Origin: Thermococcus zilligii AN1
GTDB lineage: Archaea; Methanobacteriota_B; Thermococci; Thermococcales; Thermococcaceae
DNA length: 64,000 bases
Assembly: GCF_000258515.1 (NCBI RefSeq)
Contig: NZ_AJLF01000003.1
Location: 40,317 to 104,316, forward strand
Direction of reading: 5' to 3'
The notes under the pieces are model-generated. The model was not told where the DNA came from and ran no database searches. It saw only the letters and a program-made list of their open reading frames with translations. This document shows, one piece after another, positions 7,791-16,800 of this stretch (positions are counted from its first letter, which is position 1; every line of letters starts with the position of its first letter). The translations under genes were made by a program, and so were the position numbers.

Positions 7791-10700
7791 TCAGGCCTTC
7801 TTCAGCGGAAGGCTCTCCCTGATCTTCCTCAGGAGTTCCTCCTTCTTGGGCGAGTCCGCGAGCGCTATCTCGAGTACCTCGTCAATGGTCTCCACGGGCA
7901 TTATCCTTATTTTCGCCGCCCTGTCCGGGCTGAGGAAGACGTCCTTCTCGTTGGATTTCGGTATTATGACCGTCTTTATGCCCGCTTCGATGGCCGCTTC
8001 GATCTTGGGTGTGGCACCGCCTATTGGCAGAACCTCGCCGCGGACGCTGAGGGAGCCCGTCATGGCCACGTCCTGTCTTATCGGTATCTCCTCCAGGGCA
8101 GAGATGACGGCTGTGGCAACGCTTATGCTGGCTGAATCGCCCTCAACCCCCTCGTAGGTCTGGAGGAACTGGACGTGGATGTCGTACTGGCTTATGTCCT
8201 CCCCCTTGTAGCGCTTGATTATTGCCGAAACGTTCTGCACGGCCTCCTTGGCTATCTCGCCCAGCTTTCCGGTGACGATTATCTTCCCCTCTTCCTTGCT
8301 GGCGGCGGGGGCAACGACGGCTTCAATCGGAAGCACTATGCCGCTCTGCTCCCCTATCACGGCCAGACCGTTGACCCTACCGATCTCGCCGCCTTCGGTC
8401 TTTATGACCTGATACTCCTTCTTGTTCTCTATGTACCAGTCGGCGAGCTGCTTTTCAAGGGGTTTGGCTATTTTCATTGCCTCCAGCACGTCTTCCCTGT
8501 CAACGTACTTTTTACCCTTCTTGATGGCTATGTCTCCAGCGGCCCTTACTATTCCGCCGAGATCCCTGAGGCGGAGCGTGAGGTGGCCCTTCCTTCCTGC
8601 CCTCTTCTGGGCCTCTCTAACTATCTCCTCGACTGCATCGCGGGTGAAGTGGGGGATTTTGCCATCGCGCTTTACCTCCTGAGCTACGAACTGGACGAGC
8701 TTTCTCCTGTTTTCTGGGGTGTCCGGCATTGTCGTTCTCATGTAGACCTCGTAACCGTAGCCCCTGATGCGGGAGCGCAAAGCGGGATGCATCTTATCAA
8801 CCGTATCCAGGTTTCCGGCGGCTACAAGTATGAAATCACAGGGCACTGGCTCCGTTCTCACCATCGCACCGCTTGAGAGCTCGCTCTGGCCGGTTATCGG
8901 GAACTTCTTCTCCTGCATGGCCGTGAGAAGGCTCTGCTGCATCTTCAGGCTTAGCGTTGCAATCTCGTCTATGAAGAGGACGCCCTTGTGGGCGCGGTGG
9001 ATCATTCCGGGCTCAACGCGCTCATGGGCTGGCGTGCCGAGCCCGCCCGAGTTCTTGACGAAGAGGCCGTTGGCGAGCAGGTTGCCCTCCTCTGTGGTGA
9101 GGTTGTAGGTTACCTCAACTTCTTCCCAGGTCTCTATGAAGGCCCTTCTCTCGCCTTTTAGTATCTTCTCGAGCCTCTCTGCTCCCCCTCCCGCTTCCTC
9201 GAGGGCCTTCTTGACATCCTCAAGGAGTTTTGCCCTCCTTGTCGGCGAGAGAGTCATGGGCACAAATTCGAGGAGGTTCAAGAGGCTGTCTACCGATTGG
9301 GAAAGGACTAATCCGACTCTGTGCTCCTCGGTAGCTTTATCAACCCTGACCTCTGCCTCGATGCCGAAGATGCCGAGGTACCATGCGAGCTCCTGGAAGA
9401 AGGGCAGCTCCTTTTCGGGTTCATCCGTCGGCCGGGCAACCTCAAGGGTTCCGTTGAACTTTGTGCCCTCCCGGGTGAAGAACACGCTACCGTCCCCGCT
9501 GTAAAGGCCGTCGAAGAAGGCTAAGAATAGCGAGGGCTTGAGCCGGATCCACCACGGGAGTTCCGGCTTTATCTCTTTTCCGACGGGGCCCCCTAAAGCC
9601 ACGAAGAAACTGATTATCCTCCTGTCCCGGGTCCGGAAGAGTATGCTCCCCCCTGCCCTCCGGTTTTCTTTGATTTCGTAGTTGAACTCGCCGAAGAGCT
9701 CTTTGAGTGTTTCGGCGAACCTTTCAACCGCTTCCCTTTCGCTGGAGGCGAAGCTTAAAGTTCTGAGGTTCCCGTCTATGTTGCCGCCCCTAAACAGGGC
9801 GCCGAGGAGGAGTGCGGCCTTCTCAAGCCTCTCATCCTCGCTCGTGAGCGGGAGCAGGTTGGGGGCTTTAAGTTCTTCGATCATCTTCAGAGACTTCGGC
9901 GTTGCCCCCTTCCCCAACCGGTTGGGGTACCCCCTGAGCTTTTCCTCCCCGTCGTAGGTTCTCGCTATCGCGAACTCGTCGAGAACATTAACCGGAACCC
10001 TGATGGGCCCGTCTTTTACTGTTATATCGCCGGCCTCTTTGAGGCCCCCAGCTGTGTAAACCTTGTGCTCCGGTGTCAGCGCGAACCAGTAGTCCCTCTC
10101 CAGGTTCACCACGCGCCTCAACTTCTGCCTTCCGAGCCTCTTGTTGGCGTAGAGGAGCTTCGTAAAGCCTTCCTTAGTGAGGATCTCGACGTTTTTGTCC
10201 CTGAAGTCATGGTAAATGACCTTAATTTCCCCGTCCATTCCCTCGCCGGAGGGGGTTTTTAGGGCCTCCTCCACGAAGTCTTCGAGCTTGAGGGCCTTTA
10301 TTTTGCCGTCTTCCCTGACGATGACACTCTCTTTTCCGCTAAAGCACTGAAACGGGTCGTGCCTCACATCTCCGAGCAGGGCTCCGGCGTGTGCCCCGGT
10401 TGCATCGACGAAGGGGGCTTTTGTCCTTCCGCAGTTATCAACGAGGAGCTTGGGAACGAGGACGCTGGTCCTCATCCTCATGTTGGAGAGAACCATCATG
10501 GTGAGGATTATTACGAAGAGGCCCATCAGGAAGTTCGTGGTGCTGTAGTCTATGAGAATCGCCATCATGACCATGAAAACTACGGCCATTAGAAGGTAGG
10601 ACTTTATGTTCTCCTGGCTTCTGGCCTTCTCGCGGTAGTGCTCGACTATTCTCCTCCCCTGGCAGGCGGGAACGGTCTTTATCCTCGGCATGTTCTCGTC

Positions 10701-10982
10701 TTCAGGGTTCGGGAAGACGAGGATATCCTCCAGGTTCTCCGTTGGCAATAGCTCAGCCATGGCTTGCCCGAGCATGGACTTCCCTGTTCCTGGCTCGCCT
10801 ATGAGGAGTACGTGCCTCTTCTGACCGGCGGCGGTCTTTATGACCTCAACGGCATGCTCCTGGCCAATGACCTGATCGATGAGCTTTTCGGGTACTTTTA
10901 TCTCCTCCGTCGTTGAAAACTCGAGACCTAAATCCAGGCTCTCACCGCTCTGACTGGAGGTGACGGCTCTCTCATCCTCCAT
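7791..10982 (-). CDS. lonB: ATP-dependent protease LonB, interrupted by an intein
   Basis: The archaeal membrane Lon, with an intein in frame. Host parts (numbered from the in-frame ATG at 11003): Walker A GEPGTGKS at 69-76; two membrane helices at about 136-172 inserted in the AAA+ domain, as in all LonB; Walker B region GVLFIDE after the intein; and the C-terminal S16 protease with catalytic Ser in EGDSASIS and Lys in [10 protein letters not shown]. The enzyme degrades misfolded and regulatory proteins at the membrane. Without the intein it would be about 630 residues, the family's normal size. The start is uncertain: the ATG at 10982 (MEDERAV) has GAGGG at good spacing, while 10988 and 11003 are also possible. 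A TATA box lies at 11034-11042. Confidence 0.93.
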   Translation of the reverse strand: MEDERAVTSSQSGESLDLGLEFSTTEEIKVPEKLIDQVIGQEHAVEVIKTAAGQKRHVLLIGEPGTGKSMLGQAMAELLPTENLEDILVFPNPEDENMPRIKTVPACQGRRIVEHYREKARSQENIKSYLLMAVVFMVMMAILIDYSTTNFLMGLFVIILTMMVLSNMRMRTSVLVPKLLVDNCGRTKAPFVDATGAHAGALLGDVRHDPFQCFSGKESVIVREDGKIKALKLEDFVEEALKTPSGEGMDGEIKVIYHDFRDKNVEILTKEGFTKLLYANKRLGRQKLRRVVNLERDYWFALTPEHKVYTAGGLKEAGDITVKDGPIRVPVNVLDEFAIARTYDGEEKLRGYPNRLGKGATPKSLKMIEELKAPNLLPLTSEDERLEKAALLLGALFRGGNIDGNLRTLSFASSEREAVERFAETLKELFGEFNYEIKENRRAGGSILFRTRDRRIISFFVALGGPVGKEIKPELPWWIRLKPSLFLAFFDGLYSGDGSVFFTREGTKFNGTLEVARPTDEPEKELPFFQELAWYLGIFGIEAEVRVDKATEEHRVGLVLSQSVDSLLNLLEFVPMTLSPTRRAKLLEDVKKALEEAGGGAERLEKILKGERRAFIETWEEVEVTYNLTTEEGNLLANGLFVKNSGGLGTPAHERVEPGMIHRAHKGVLFIDEIATLSLKMQQSLLTAMQEKKFPITGQSELSSGAMVRTEPVPCDFILVAAGNLDTVDKMHPALRSRIRGYGYEVYMRTTMPDTPENRRKLVQFVAQEVKRDGKIPHFTRDAVEEIVREAQKRAGRKGHLTLRLRDLGGIVRAAGDIAIKKGKKYVDREDVLEAMKIAKPLEKQLADWYIENKKEYQVIKTEGGEIGRVNGLAVIGEQSGIVLPIEAVVAPAASKEEGKIIVTGKLGEIAKEAVQNVSAIIKRYKGEDISQYDIHVQFLQTYEGVEGDSASISVATAVISALEEIPIRQDVAMTGSLSVRGEVLPIGGATPKIEAAIEAGIKTVIIPKSNEKDVFLSPDRAAKIRIMPVETIDEVLEIALADSPKKEELLRKIRESLPLKKA
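9051..10346 (-). other. LonB intein (432 residues)
   Basis: The host motif GDVRHDPFQ is broken before [15 protein letters not shown] by 432 residues starting with Cys ([10 protein letters not shown]) and ending LFVKN, followed by Ser as the +1 nucleophile. The splicing N-domain shows block A at the start and block [10 protein letters not shown] with the conserved TxxH. The middle holds a LAGLIDADG homing endonuclease: first motif [13 protein letters not shown] and second motif [14 protein letters not shown]. Two features are unusual. The penultimate residue is Lys instead of His, and the first LAGLIDADG motif has Gly where the metal-binding Asp is expected (RGG for GDG). Splicing is probably still needed for LonB function; DNA cleavage is doubtful. 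Confidence 0.93.
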
Positions 10983-11033
10983 GTGCATCCCTCTTAAGCT
11001 CATTTCTCACACTGATGGTGGATGCCCGGGCAG

Positions 11034-11080
11034 GCTTATAACTTTATCTTTGGAGGGCCAGTGAAAAAAGCTAAAATACC
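11034..11080. promoter_or_regulatory. divergent promoters of lonB and the duplicated-domain gene
   Basis: The minus strand carries GTTATAAGC (11034-11042) preceded by GATAAA, placing a start of transcription near 11013 for lonB. The plus strand carries GCTAAAATACC (about 11070-11080), about 30 bases before the ATG at 11111. The two genes are separated by little more than 100 bases, so their promoters are back to back. No extra operator is obvious. Confidence 0.45.
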
Positions 11081-11110
11081 TCGGCGGTCAAGGTTTAGGT
11101 GGTGGAGACA

Positions 11111-11908
11111 ATGTCAAGGAGCGTTGAAGATCACGTAATGTTCACCGCGAAACACGGTAGCTGGAAGGTCGCCGATAAGTTGCTGGACGTAGACGACAGG
11201 GCCAGGATTGCCCACTTCCTGGCGATGGTTTCCAACACCGTCAACTCGAAGATCCCGGAGTACCTCACCGGGGTTATGAACGTCGCCGGGATAATGAGCC
11301 TTGCCGAGGAGCTGGCGAGGGGCGACCTTACGAAGGTGGTCTCATCCCTTAAGTCTCCGGGAACTTCCAAGAAGCTCGGTGACCTCGTCTTTGAGGACGA
11401 TAAGACTCTCAAGAAGCTTCTGGTGGACGTGGCCAGGGCGGTTCTCGTCAGGATGACGCTTTCCAGGTTCGTCCCGGTCTCTTATCCAGAGGGGGAGCTG
11501 GCAGAGGTCAGGGTTGTCTTTCCCTTCCCGGATGATCACGTTAATTTCACGGCCAAACACGGGGAGTGGATAGTCGTTAAAAGGCTCATAATAGACGACG
11601 CAACACCCATGGTTGACGTCGCGAGGCTCCTCGCCAGCATAAACGAGACAACGACCCTTAAAATACCTGTCTATGCCGATATAGACCTTGAGGGGATCGA
11701 GGAGTGGTTTGGTGGCCTTAAGAAGGTTAAAAAGTCGGAGATTCCGACCGTTATTGAGAAATACCTCCACTTCCAGCCCTCATCCTTTGCCCCGGCGGAA
11801 TTTGAAGGGCACGCGAGGGTTTATGCCCTCAGAAAGGCGCTTGAGGTTATAGACCTCCCCCTGGACGTTCCGGCTAAGAGCCTTGAGAAGTACCTGGAAA
11901 AGAAATGA
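11111..11908 (+). CDS. Uncharacterised protein with two tandem homologous domains
   Basis: A 265-residue protein I cannot assign to a functional family. Its two halves are clearly homologous: EDHVMFTAKHGSWKVADKLL near residue 6 and DDHVNFTAKHGEWIVVKRLI near residue 141. In each, an aspartate-rich turn, then RIAHFLAMVSNT or DVARLLASINET, then SKIPEYLTG or LKIPVYADI follow. No signal peptide or membrane segment is present, so it is probably cytosolic. The start ATG at 11111 follows GGTGGTGGAGACA. It is divergent from lonB. The strict conservation of FTAKHG in both copies suggests a bound ligand or fold-defining loop. Confidence 0.85.
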   Translation: MSRSVEDHVMFTAKHGSWKVADKLLDVDDRARIAHFLAMVSNTVNSKIPEYLTGVMNVAGIMSLAEELARGDLTKVVSSLKSPGTSKKLGDLVFEDDKTLKKLLVDVARAVLVRMTLSRFVPVSYPEGELAEVRVVFPFPDDHVNFTAKHGEWIVVKRLIIDDATPMVDVARLLASINETTTLKIPVYADIDLEGIEEWFGGLKKVKKSEIPTVIEKYLHFQPSSFAPAEFEGHARVYALRKALEVIDLPLDVPAKSLEKYLEKK

Positions 11909-11935
11909 CGCCAGGAACGCGCTGAGGTGGTGAAA

Positions 11936-12319
11936 ATGGAGAAGCAAATCGTGATCCCTCCCGGGGCTCCCTCTCCCATCGGGCCGTACAGCCCGGGTAT
12001 CCTTGCCTCCGGGAGGCTTCTCTTCGTTTCGGGCCAGATCCCAGTTGACCCCGCAACAGGAAAGCTCGTTGAGGGCAGCTTTGAGGAGAAAGTCAGACAG
12101 ACTCTGAGAAACCTCCTCTCGGTCGTTGAAGGTGCCGGAGGGAGTGCCGAGAACGTGGTAAAGGTAACGGTATACCTCAGGGACATTGGGAAGTACGATG
12201 AGTTCAACAGGGTTTACTCAGAGTTTTTCAGTGAATCCAAGCCCGCCAGAGCGGTGGTTGAGGTTTCAAACCTTCCCAAGGGTGTGGACATCGAGGTGGA
12301 GGCCATAGCGGTGTTTTGA
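11936..12319 (+). CDS. RidA/YjgF family reactive-intermediate deaminase
   Basis: A 127-residue RidA-family protein, which hydrolyses reactive enamine/imine intermediates released by PLP enzymes such as threonine dehydratase. The family pattern is complete: N-terminal PPGAPSPIGPYSPGI, LLFVSGQIPVDPATG, the ENVVKVTVYLRDIGKYDEFN segment with the substrate-binding Arg, and the C-terminal PKGVDIEVEAIAV. It is expected to be a cytosolic trimer. The ATG at 11936 follows GAGGTGGTGAAA; GTG codons at 11927 and 11930 lie within that site. It follows the duplicated-domain gene by 27 bases and may share its transcript. Confidence 0.93.
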   Translation: MEKQIVIPPGAPSPIGPYSPGILASGRLLFVSGQIPVDPATGKLVEGSFEEKVRQTLRNLLSVVEGAGGSAENVVKVTVYLRDIGKYDEFNRVYSEFFSESKPARAVVEVSNLPKGVDIEVEAIAVF

Positions 12320-12343
12320 TCTTTATTTTTGAAGGTGAAGCGG

Positions 12344-12718
12344 ATGGTCGCCAAAGTGAGAATCCGCGGGGAGCTTTTGGAGTACCTTCTGGAACTGTCC
12401 AGGGACTTTTACCCGAACGAGTTTGCCGGGTTTCTCCGGGAGAAAGATGGTGTCTTGGAGGAGGTCTTAATAGCTCCGGGAGGTTATTTTGGCCCGACCT
12501 CTGCTTTCTTCAACACCTGGCTCCTGCCCCTTGACGGGGAGATAAAGGGAACCGTCCACTCCCACCCGGACCACGTTTGCCAGCCATCGCCGCAGGACCT
12601 CTGGTTCTTCTCCAAGTTCGGGGGCTTTCACCTGATAATATGCTACCCCTATTCCCTGGAGGACGTCAGGGCATACGACAGCGAGGGCAATCCGGTGGAG
12701 ATTGAGGTGATCCCGTGA
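12344..12718 (+). CDS. JAMM/MPN+ metalloprotease (JAMM1 desampylase type)
   Basis: A 124-residue stand-alone JAMM domain. The zinc and catalytic residues are all present: Glu26 in PNEFAGFL, His72 and His74 in VHSHP, then Ser82 and Asp85 in PSPQD. Its length and sequence fit the Pyrococcus JAMM1 desampylase group, which removes small archaeal ubiquitin-like modifiers (SAMPs) from target proteins. Activity here is inferred from family membership. The ATG at 12344 has AGGTGA at proper spacing; an upstream TTG at 12329 precedes that site. It follows ridA by 24 bases, likely in one operon. Confidence 0.88.
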   Translation: MVAKVRIRGELLEYLLELSRDFYPNEFAGFLREKDGVLEEVLIAPGGYFGPTSAFFNTWLLPLDGEIKGTVHSHPDHVCQPSPQDLWFFSKFGGFHLIICYPYSLEDVRAYDSEGNPVEIEVIP

Positions 12719-12767
12719 ACGAAAACTACTTAAACATTTTTGGCTATCCTAAATCCAGGTGGTGGGA

Positions 12768-13220
12768 TTGGAAATAACCAAGAGGGAAGAGGAGTACCTT
12801 GAGACCATTTACCTGCTCCACAAGAATAAGGGAGTAATCCGGGTCAAGGACATAGCAAAGGCCCTTCGCGTGAAGCCCCCGAGCGTTGTTGATGCCCTCA
12901 AAAAGCTCAGCGAAAAGGGGTTAGTTGAATACGAGAAGTACGACCGCATACTGCTGACGGACAAGGGTAAGGAGATCGCGGAAAGTACCTATCTAAAGCA
13001 TGGGCTTCTGACTGAGTTTTTCATTGAAGTTCTTGGGATCCCGCCCGAGATAGCCGAACATGACGCCTGTCAGTTTGAGCACTACGTTCACGATATAACC
13101 GTTGAGAGGATCCGGGAATTCGCCCAGTTTATTCGTGAACAGTGCCCATACGTTCTCAAGCAGTTTCTGAAAGAGAAGTTAGAAAAGAACAGCGAAAATC
13201 AGAAAGCCCCCCCGAGGTAG
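12768..13220 (+). CDS. DtxR/MntR-type metal-dependent transcriptional regulator
   Basis: A 150-residue DtxR-family regulator. The N-terminal winged helix (EEYLETIYLLHKNKG, VRVKDIAKALRVKPPSVVDA) is followed by the dimerisation and metal-binding domain with ELxxHD/CxxEHYVH-like residues (IAEHDACQFEHYVHDIT). The metal is probably Fe or Mn. The likely start is TTG at 12768 (LEITKREEEYLE), because GGTGGTGGGA lies directly upstream and homologues begin at this residue; GTG at 12759 is an alternative. A TATA-like ACTTAAACATT is at about 12728. Its last 22 bases overlap the 3' end of the convergent permease gene, so the two mRNAs are complementary there. Confidence 0.88.
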   Translation: MEITKREEEYLETIYLLHKNKGVIRVKDIAKALRVKPPSVVDALKKLSEKGLVEYEKYDRILLTDKGKEIAESTYLKHGLLTEFFIEVLGIPPEIAEHDACQFEHYVHDITVERIREFAQFIREQCPYVLKQFLKEKLEKNSENQKAPPR

Positions 13221-14533
13221 GCAAAGTAGAGGGCGAAGATGACAGCGAGCACCCACATGAGCGGGTGCACGTCCCTCCATTCTCCTTTGAAGGCTTTTAT
13301 CACGGCGTAGCTTATGAAGCCAAGGCCTATTCCGACTGAGATAGAGTAAGTGAATGGTATCGACATGATCACGAGGAAGGCGGGGATAGCCTCGGCTGGA
13401 TCGCTGAAGTCTAATTCTTTTATGGTGCTCATCATGTAGTAACCCACTATGACGAGCGCTGGAGCCGTTGCAAAGGATGGTATTGCCCCGGCGAGGGGCG
13501 CTATGAAGAGGCCTATGCCGAGGAAGAGCAGTCCCGTAACGAGCGCAGTCATTCCCGTCCTTCCACCCTCTTCTATTCCCGCGGCGCTCTCTATGTATGT
13601 TGTTACCGTGGAAGTCCCGAGGAGCGCTCCCAGGGTAGTTCCTATGGCGTCGGTGAGGAGAACCTTCTCGGCGTCCGGGACTTTTCCGTCCTTCGTCAGG
13701 TAGCCTGCCTTGGCGCTCAGCCCGGTAACGGTTCCGAGGGTGTCAAAGAAGTCCACCATGAAGAAGGCAAAGATGACTCCCAGTGCTCCGATGTTTAGGA
13801 GTCCTCTGAAGTCGAGCTTCAGGAAGGTGTAACTTATGTCCGGGGTTGAAAACAGGTGGCTGGGCCAGGGTGTGACACCAGTTATCCACCCGAGCACCGC
13901 GGTGGTGAGGATCGAAATGAGGAGGGCGCCCTTTATGCGGTGGGCTATGAGGATAGCAGCAAGGAGAAGGCCGAAGAGGAAGAGCAGGCCGGGCTTGCTT
14001 ATCAGGGCGTGGGCGTTGAGTTCCGTGAAGAGGAGAACACCTTTATCTGTTGCCGCGGTTATGAGTCCAACGTCGTTGAGGCCTATGAAAGTCAGGAAAA
14101 GGCCTATTCCAGCTCCAACTGCGTACTTCTGGCTGAGCGGGATGGCGTGAATTACCGCGCTCCTGACTCTGGTGACGCTGAGAAGGATGAATATCAAACC
14201 CTCAACGAAGACCGCTGCCAGGGCGACGCGCCAGTCGTAGCCCATGCCGAGGACGACGCTGTAGGTGAAATAACCGTTCAGGCCCATGCCCGGTGCCAGT
14301 GCAAAGGGCTTCCTGGCGTAGAGGGCCATTATAATGGTGCTTATTCCGGCCGCAAGGGCGGTGACGGCTACGAGGGAGTTGAAGGCCTCTTTCCCCATGG
14401 CATTGCTGAGTATACTGGGGTTAACAAAGAGGATGTAGGCCATCGTCATGAAAGTGGTAACGCCGGCTAAAACCTCAGTCTTCATGTCGGTGCCGTACCT
14501 TTCAAATTCGAAGTACTTTTCAAACCATCCCAT
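13199..14533 (-). CDS. NCS2 family nucleobase permease (AzgA-like)
   Basis: A 444-residue membrane protein with about 12-14 helices, matching the AzgA-like branch of NCS2 purine permeases. Visible motifs include FMTMAYILFVNPSIL near the N terminus, LAPGMGLNGYFTYSVV, GIGLFLTFIGLNDVG and the substrate-site segment ALLGTSTVTTYIESAAGIEEGGRTG. Homologues take up adenine, guanine or hypoxanthine with protons. The start is the ATG at 14533 (MGWFEKYF) with GGAGGGTGA upstream. A minus-strand TATA box ATGCTTATAAATC lies around 14577-14588. The gene ends inside the convergent DtxR-type regulator gene. Confidence 0.92.
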   Translation of the reverse strand: MGWFEKYFEFERYGTDMKTEVLAGVTTFMTMAYILFVNPSILSNAMGKEAFNSLVAVTALAAGISTIIMALYARKPFALAPGMGLNGYFTYSVVLGMGYDWRVALAAVFVEGLIFILLSVTRVRSAVIHAIPLSQKYAVGAGIGLFLTFIGLNDVGLITAATDKGVLLFTELNAHALISKPGLLFLFGLLLAAILIAHRIKGALLISILTTAVLGWITGVTPWPSHLFSTPDISYTFLKLDFRGLLNIGALGVIFAFFMVDFFDTLGTVTGLSAKAGYLTKDGKVPDAEKVLLTDAIGTTLGALLGTSTVTTYIESAAGIEEGGRTGMTALVTGLLFLGIGLFIAPLAGAIPSFATAPALVIVGYYMMSTIKELDFSDPAEAIPAFLVIMSIPFTYSISVGIGLGFISYAVIKAFKGEWRDVHPLMWVLAVIFALYFAYLGGAF

Positions 14534-14774
14534 GTGTTTCACCCTCCGTGTTGACTGGTTGCTGATAATAGAATAGATTTATAAGCATTTTTTTGACATG
14601 AATTTGTTAAACCCGGCGCCACCCGTGTACAAAGCGAAAATTGCCCTCTGTTTGGGTGGTCTAAATTTCGTTGCTATCTATTTACCTCTTAAAAACTTTT
14701 TGCAGGGGGCCGAAACGTTTATAAGGTCATTAACCAATAAAATTTACGAGGATATGTCTTTCTGGGGTGGGGCC

Positions 14775-15074
14775 ATGAAGAGGCTGGGCCAGGTTTCTCA
14801 CTATGCCAGGCAGGGCTTTTTGATCCTTCGCAGTTCCTGGGTACCAAATCTCAACGATCGAGTTGTTGATAAGAACCTGAACTTTGTGGGTGTCGTTAAG
14901 GATGTTTTTGGTCCCGTGGAGGCTCCGTTTATAGCGGTTAAGCCGAGTGTCAGGAATCCCTCCGATTACGTTGGTGCCGTGCTCTACGTTGAGACCAAGA
15001 AGGCCAAAGGTCAGGGGAAGGAAAAGCAATCCAGGCACGTTAAGAAACGCCCCGCCCCCGCGAAGAGGGGGTGA
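14775..15074 (+). CDS. H/ACA RNP component Gar1
   Basis: A 99-residue Gar1, the six-stranded beta-barrel protein that binds Cbf5 in H/ACA pseudouridylation complexes. Recognisable segments are DRVVDKNLNFVGVVKDVFGP, EAPFIAVKP and YVGAVLYV; a basic tail ends in KKRPAPAKRG. The ATG at 14775 follows GGGGTGGGGCC. An open frame continues upstream to 14598, but it runs through a TATA box (AACGTTTATAAGG near 14712-14724) and is not part of the gene. It sits six bases ahead of the TFB gene, so the two are co-transcribed. Confidence 0.93.
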   Translation: MKRLGQVSHYARQGFLILRSSWVPNLNDRVVDKNLNFVGVVKDVFGPVEAPFIAVKPSVRNPSDYVGAVLYVETKKAKGQGKEKQSRHVKKRPAPAKRG

Positions 15075-15080
15075 AGGCCT

Positions 15081-15992
15081 TTGGCTGATACACGGGTGTG
15101 TCCCAATTGTGGTTCAACGGAGTTTTTTTATGATCGAAGCAGGGGAGAGTATTATTGTGCAGGGTGTGGCCAGGTTCTTGAGTGGAACATAGTCGATGAA
15201 GAACCTGAGTGGAGGGCATTTGAGCCGGAGCAGAGGGAAAAGCGCGCCAGAACTGGCCCCCCAATGACGAATATGATCCATGACAAGGGCCTCTCCACCG
15301 ACATAGACTGGCGTGATAAGGACATACACGGGAACCCGATAACCGGTGTGTACCGAAACAAGATGAGACGCCTCAGAATGTGGCAGAGAAGGATGCGCAT
15401 AAACGATGCCGCCGAGAGGAACCTTGCCTTTGCACTCAGCGAGCTCGACAGAATGGCCGTTCAGATGGGACTTCCAAAGAGAGTAAAAGAGCAGGCGGCC
15501 GTACTGTATAGAAAGGCCGTCATGAAAAAGCTCATCCGGGGCCGTTCTATTGAGGGAATGGTGTCTGCTGCACTTTACGCGGCCTGCAGGATGGAGGGCA
15601 TTCCAAGAACACTGGATGAGATAGCGCGGTTTTCGAAGGTCACCAAAAAGGAGATTGGAAGAAGCTATCGCTTCATGGCCCGGGGACTTGGCTTGAACCT
15701 CCTTCCCACCAGCCCGATAGATTACGTTGACCGCTTTGGGGACGCCCTCGGTGTGAGTGCACGGACAAAGAAAAGGGCCAGGGAGATACTGCAGGAAGCT
15801 ATAAGGGTGGGCATCACGAGTGGAAAGGGGCCCACAGGTCTTGCCGCGGCTGCCCTTTACCTTGCTTCCCTGCTCGAGGGTGAGAAAAAGACCCAGAGGG
15901 AAGTCGCCGAAGTTGCAAACGTTACCGAGGTAACTGTCAGAAATCGCTATAAAGAGCTCGTTGAAAAGCTCGGCATAAATGTGCCGACGTGA
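15081..15992 (+). CDS. tfb: Transcription initiation factor TFB (TFIIB)
   Basis: A 303-residue archaeal TFIIB. The N-terminal zinc ribbon uses Cys7, Cys10, Cys26 and Cys29. The B-finger/linker follows ([20 protein letters not shown]), then two cyclin folds with paired motifs ([22 protein letters not shown] and [23 protein letters not shown]) and the BRE-reading helix [17 protein letters not shown]. It recruits RNA polymerase to TBP-bound promoters. The start is TTG at 15081, with GGGGGTGA in the end of gar1. Thermococcus species carry two TFBs; the neighbours (phosphodiesterase, histone, RuBisCO) match my memory of the T. kodakarensis TFB2 locus, but the paralogue assignment is inference. Confidence 0.95.
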   Translation: MADTRVCPNCGSTEFFYDRSRGEYYCAGCGQVLEWNIVDEEPEWRAFEPEQREKRARTGPPMTNMIHDKGLSTDIDWRDKDIHGNPITGVYRNKMRRLRMWQRRMRINDAAERNLAFALSELDRMAVQMGLPKRVKEQAAVLYRKAVMKKLIRGRSIEGMVSAALYAACRMEGIPRTLDEIARFSKVTKKEIGRSYRFMARGLGLNLLPTSPIDYVDRFGDALGVSARTKKRAREILQEAIRVGITSGKGPTGLAAAALYLASLLEGEKKTQREVAEVANVTEVTVRNRYKELVEKLGINVPT

Positions 15993-15996
15993 GAAT

Positions 15997-16491
15997 ATGA
16001 AACTTGCAGTTGTCAGCGATACTCACTACGGCGATAAGACAAAGAACCTCCCCTTTTTTCTCTTTAACGACCTCAAAAAGATTTCCCCGGATATGATTCT
16101 TCACGCGGGGGATATTACCTCTCCCGAGCTCCTTGAAAAGCTTGAAGAAATCGCTCCGACACTGGCCGTCAGGGGAAACACCGACAGAGTGAACCTGCCG
16201 GAGGAGAGGGTTGAGAGGTTTGGTGACGTCTCACTTGGAATGGTCCACGGCCACCATTTCATCTCTCTAAACGCCCATTTCCTCACCCTTAAAGCCCTTG
16301 AGATGGGTGCCGACGTTCTCGTTTTCGGGCATACCCATAGGTTTTATTATGACACATACTCCCTCCATGGGAGAATTGTTCATCTTCTAAACCCCGGTTC
16401 GCCACTCTTTCCCCGTTTCGACTCCTCAGGATTCGCCGTCCTTGAGATAGCCGGAGAGAACATCAGCGTCAGAAGGATAGAGTTCTGGTAA
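15997..16491 (+). CDS. YfcE/MJ0936-type metallophosphodiesterase
   Basis: A 164-residue calcineurin-like phosphoesterase. All metal-binding motifs are visible: SDTHYGD near the N terminus, LHAGDI, VRGNTD, MVHGHH and FGHTHR. Homologues are small Mn/Ni-dependent phosphodiesterases acting on artificial diesters; natural substrates are unclear. The ATG at 15997 follows GTGAGAAT and lies just four bases after the TFB stop. Gar1, TFB and this gene therefore look like one transcription unit. Confidence 0.9.
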   Translation: MKLAVVSDTHYGDKTKNLPFFLFNDLKKISPDMILHAGDITSPELLEKLEEIAPTLAVRGNTDRVNLPEERVERFGDVSLGMVHGHHFISLNAHFLTLKALEMGADVLVFGHTHRFYYDTYSLHGRIVHLLNPGSPLFPRFDSSGFAVLEIAGENISVRRIEFW

Positions 16492-16521
16492 CCAAATAGT
16501 GGAAGAAAAAAGGAAGCACCA

Positions 16522-16725
16522 TCAGCCCTTGAGGGCGAGCTTGATGTCCTCGGCCTTAACGGTCTTCCTGCCGGCGTGGTGGGCAAGGTCGACGGCCTTC
16601 TTGGCGATCTCAATGGCTTTCTCCTCAAGGTGCTCGGCGAGGGCCTTGGCGGCGTCCTCACTAACGCGGGCGGCGCCGGCCTTCCTTATAAGCCTGTCAA
16701 CCGGGGCAATTGGAAGCTCGGCCAT
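16522..16725 (-). CDS. Archaeal histone
   Basis: A 67-residue HMf-family histone consisting only of the histone fold: [19 protein letters not shown], then the long alpha-2 helix [22 protein letters not shown], then [16 protein letters not shown]. It wraps DNA as dimers stacking into extended hypernucleosomes. The ATG at 16725 follows AGGAGGTGTTGTGG, a very strong ribosome binding site. The promoter (TATA at 16782-16793 with a CGAAAAG BRE) is also close to consensus, fitting high expression. The gene is convergent with the phosphodiesterase gene and divergent from RuBisCO. Confidence 0.96.
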   Translation of the reverse strand: MAELPIAPVDRLIRKAGAARVSEDAAKALAEHLEEKAIEIAKKAVDLAHHAGRKTVKAEDIKLALKG

Positions 16726-16781
16726 CCACAACACCTCCTATCCATTGTTTGCAGATACCTGCGTTTTAAATTGAGAGCAAA

Positions 16782-16800
16782 GGCATATATAAACTTTTCG
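16782..16800 (-). promoter_or_regulatory. Strong TATA/BRE promoter of the histone gene
   Basis: The minus strand reads CGAAAAGTTTATATATGCC: a BRE purine run directly followed by an eight-base A/T TATA box. Transcription would start near 16763, leaving a leader of about 38 bases before the ATG at 16725. Confidence 0.75.

Noticed and set aside
14598..14774. In-frame N-terminal extension of Gar1
   Set aside because: It would place 59 residues before the conserved start, covers the TATA box, and the ATG at 14775 has an excellent ribosome binding site.
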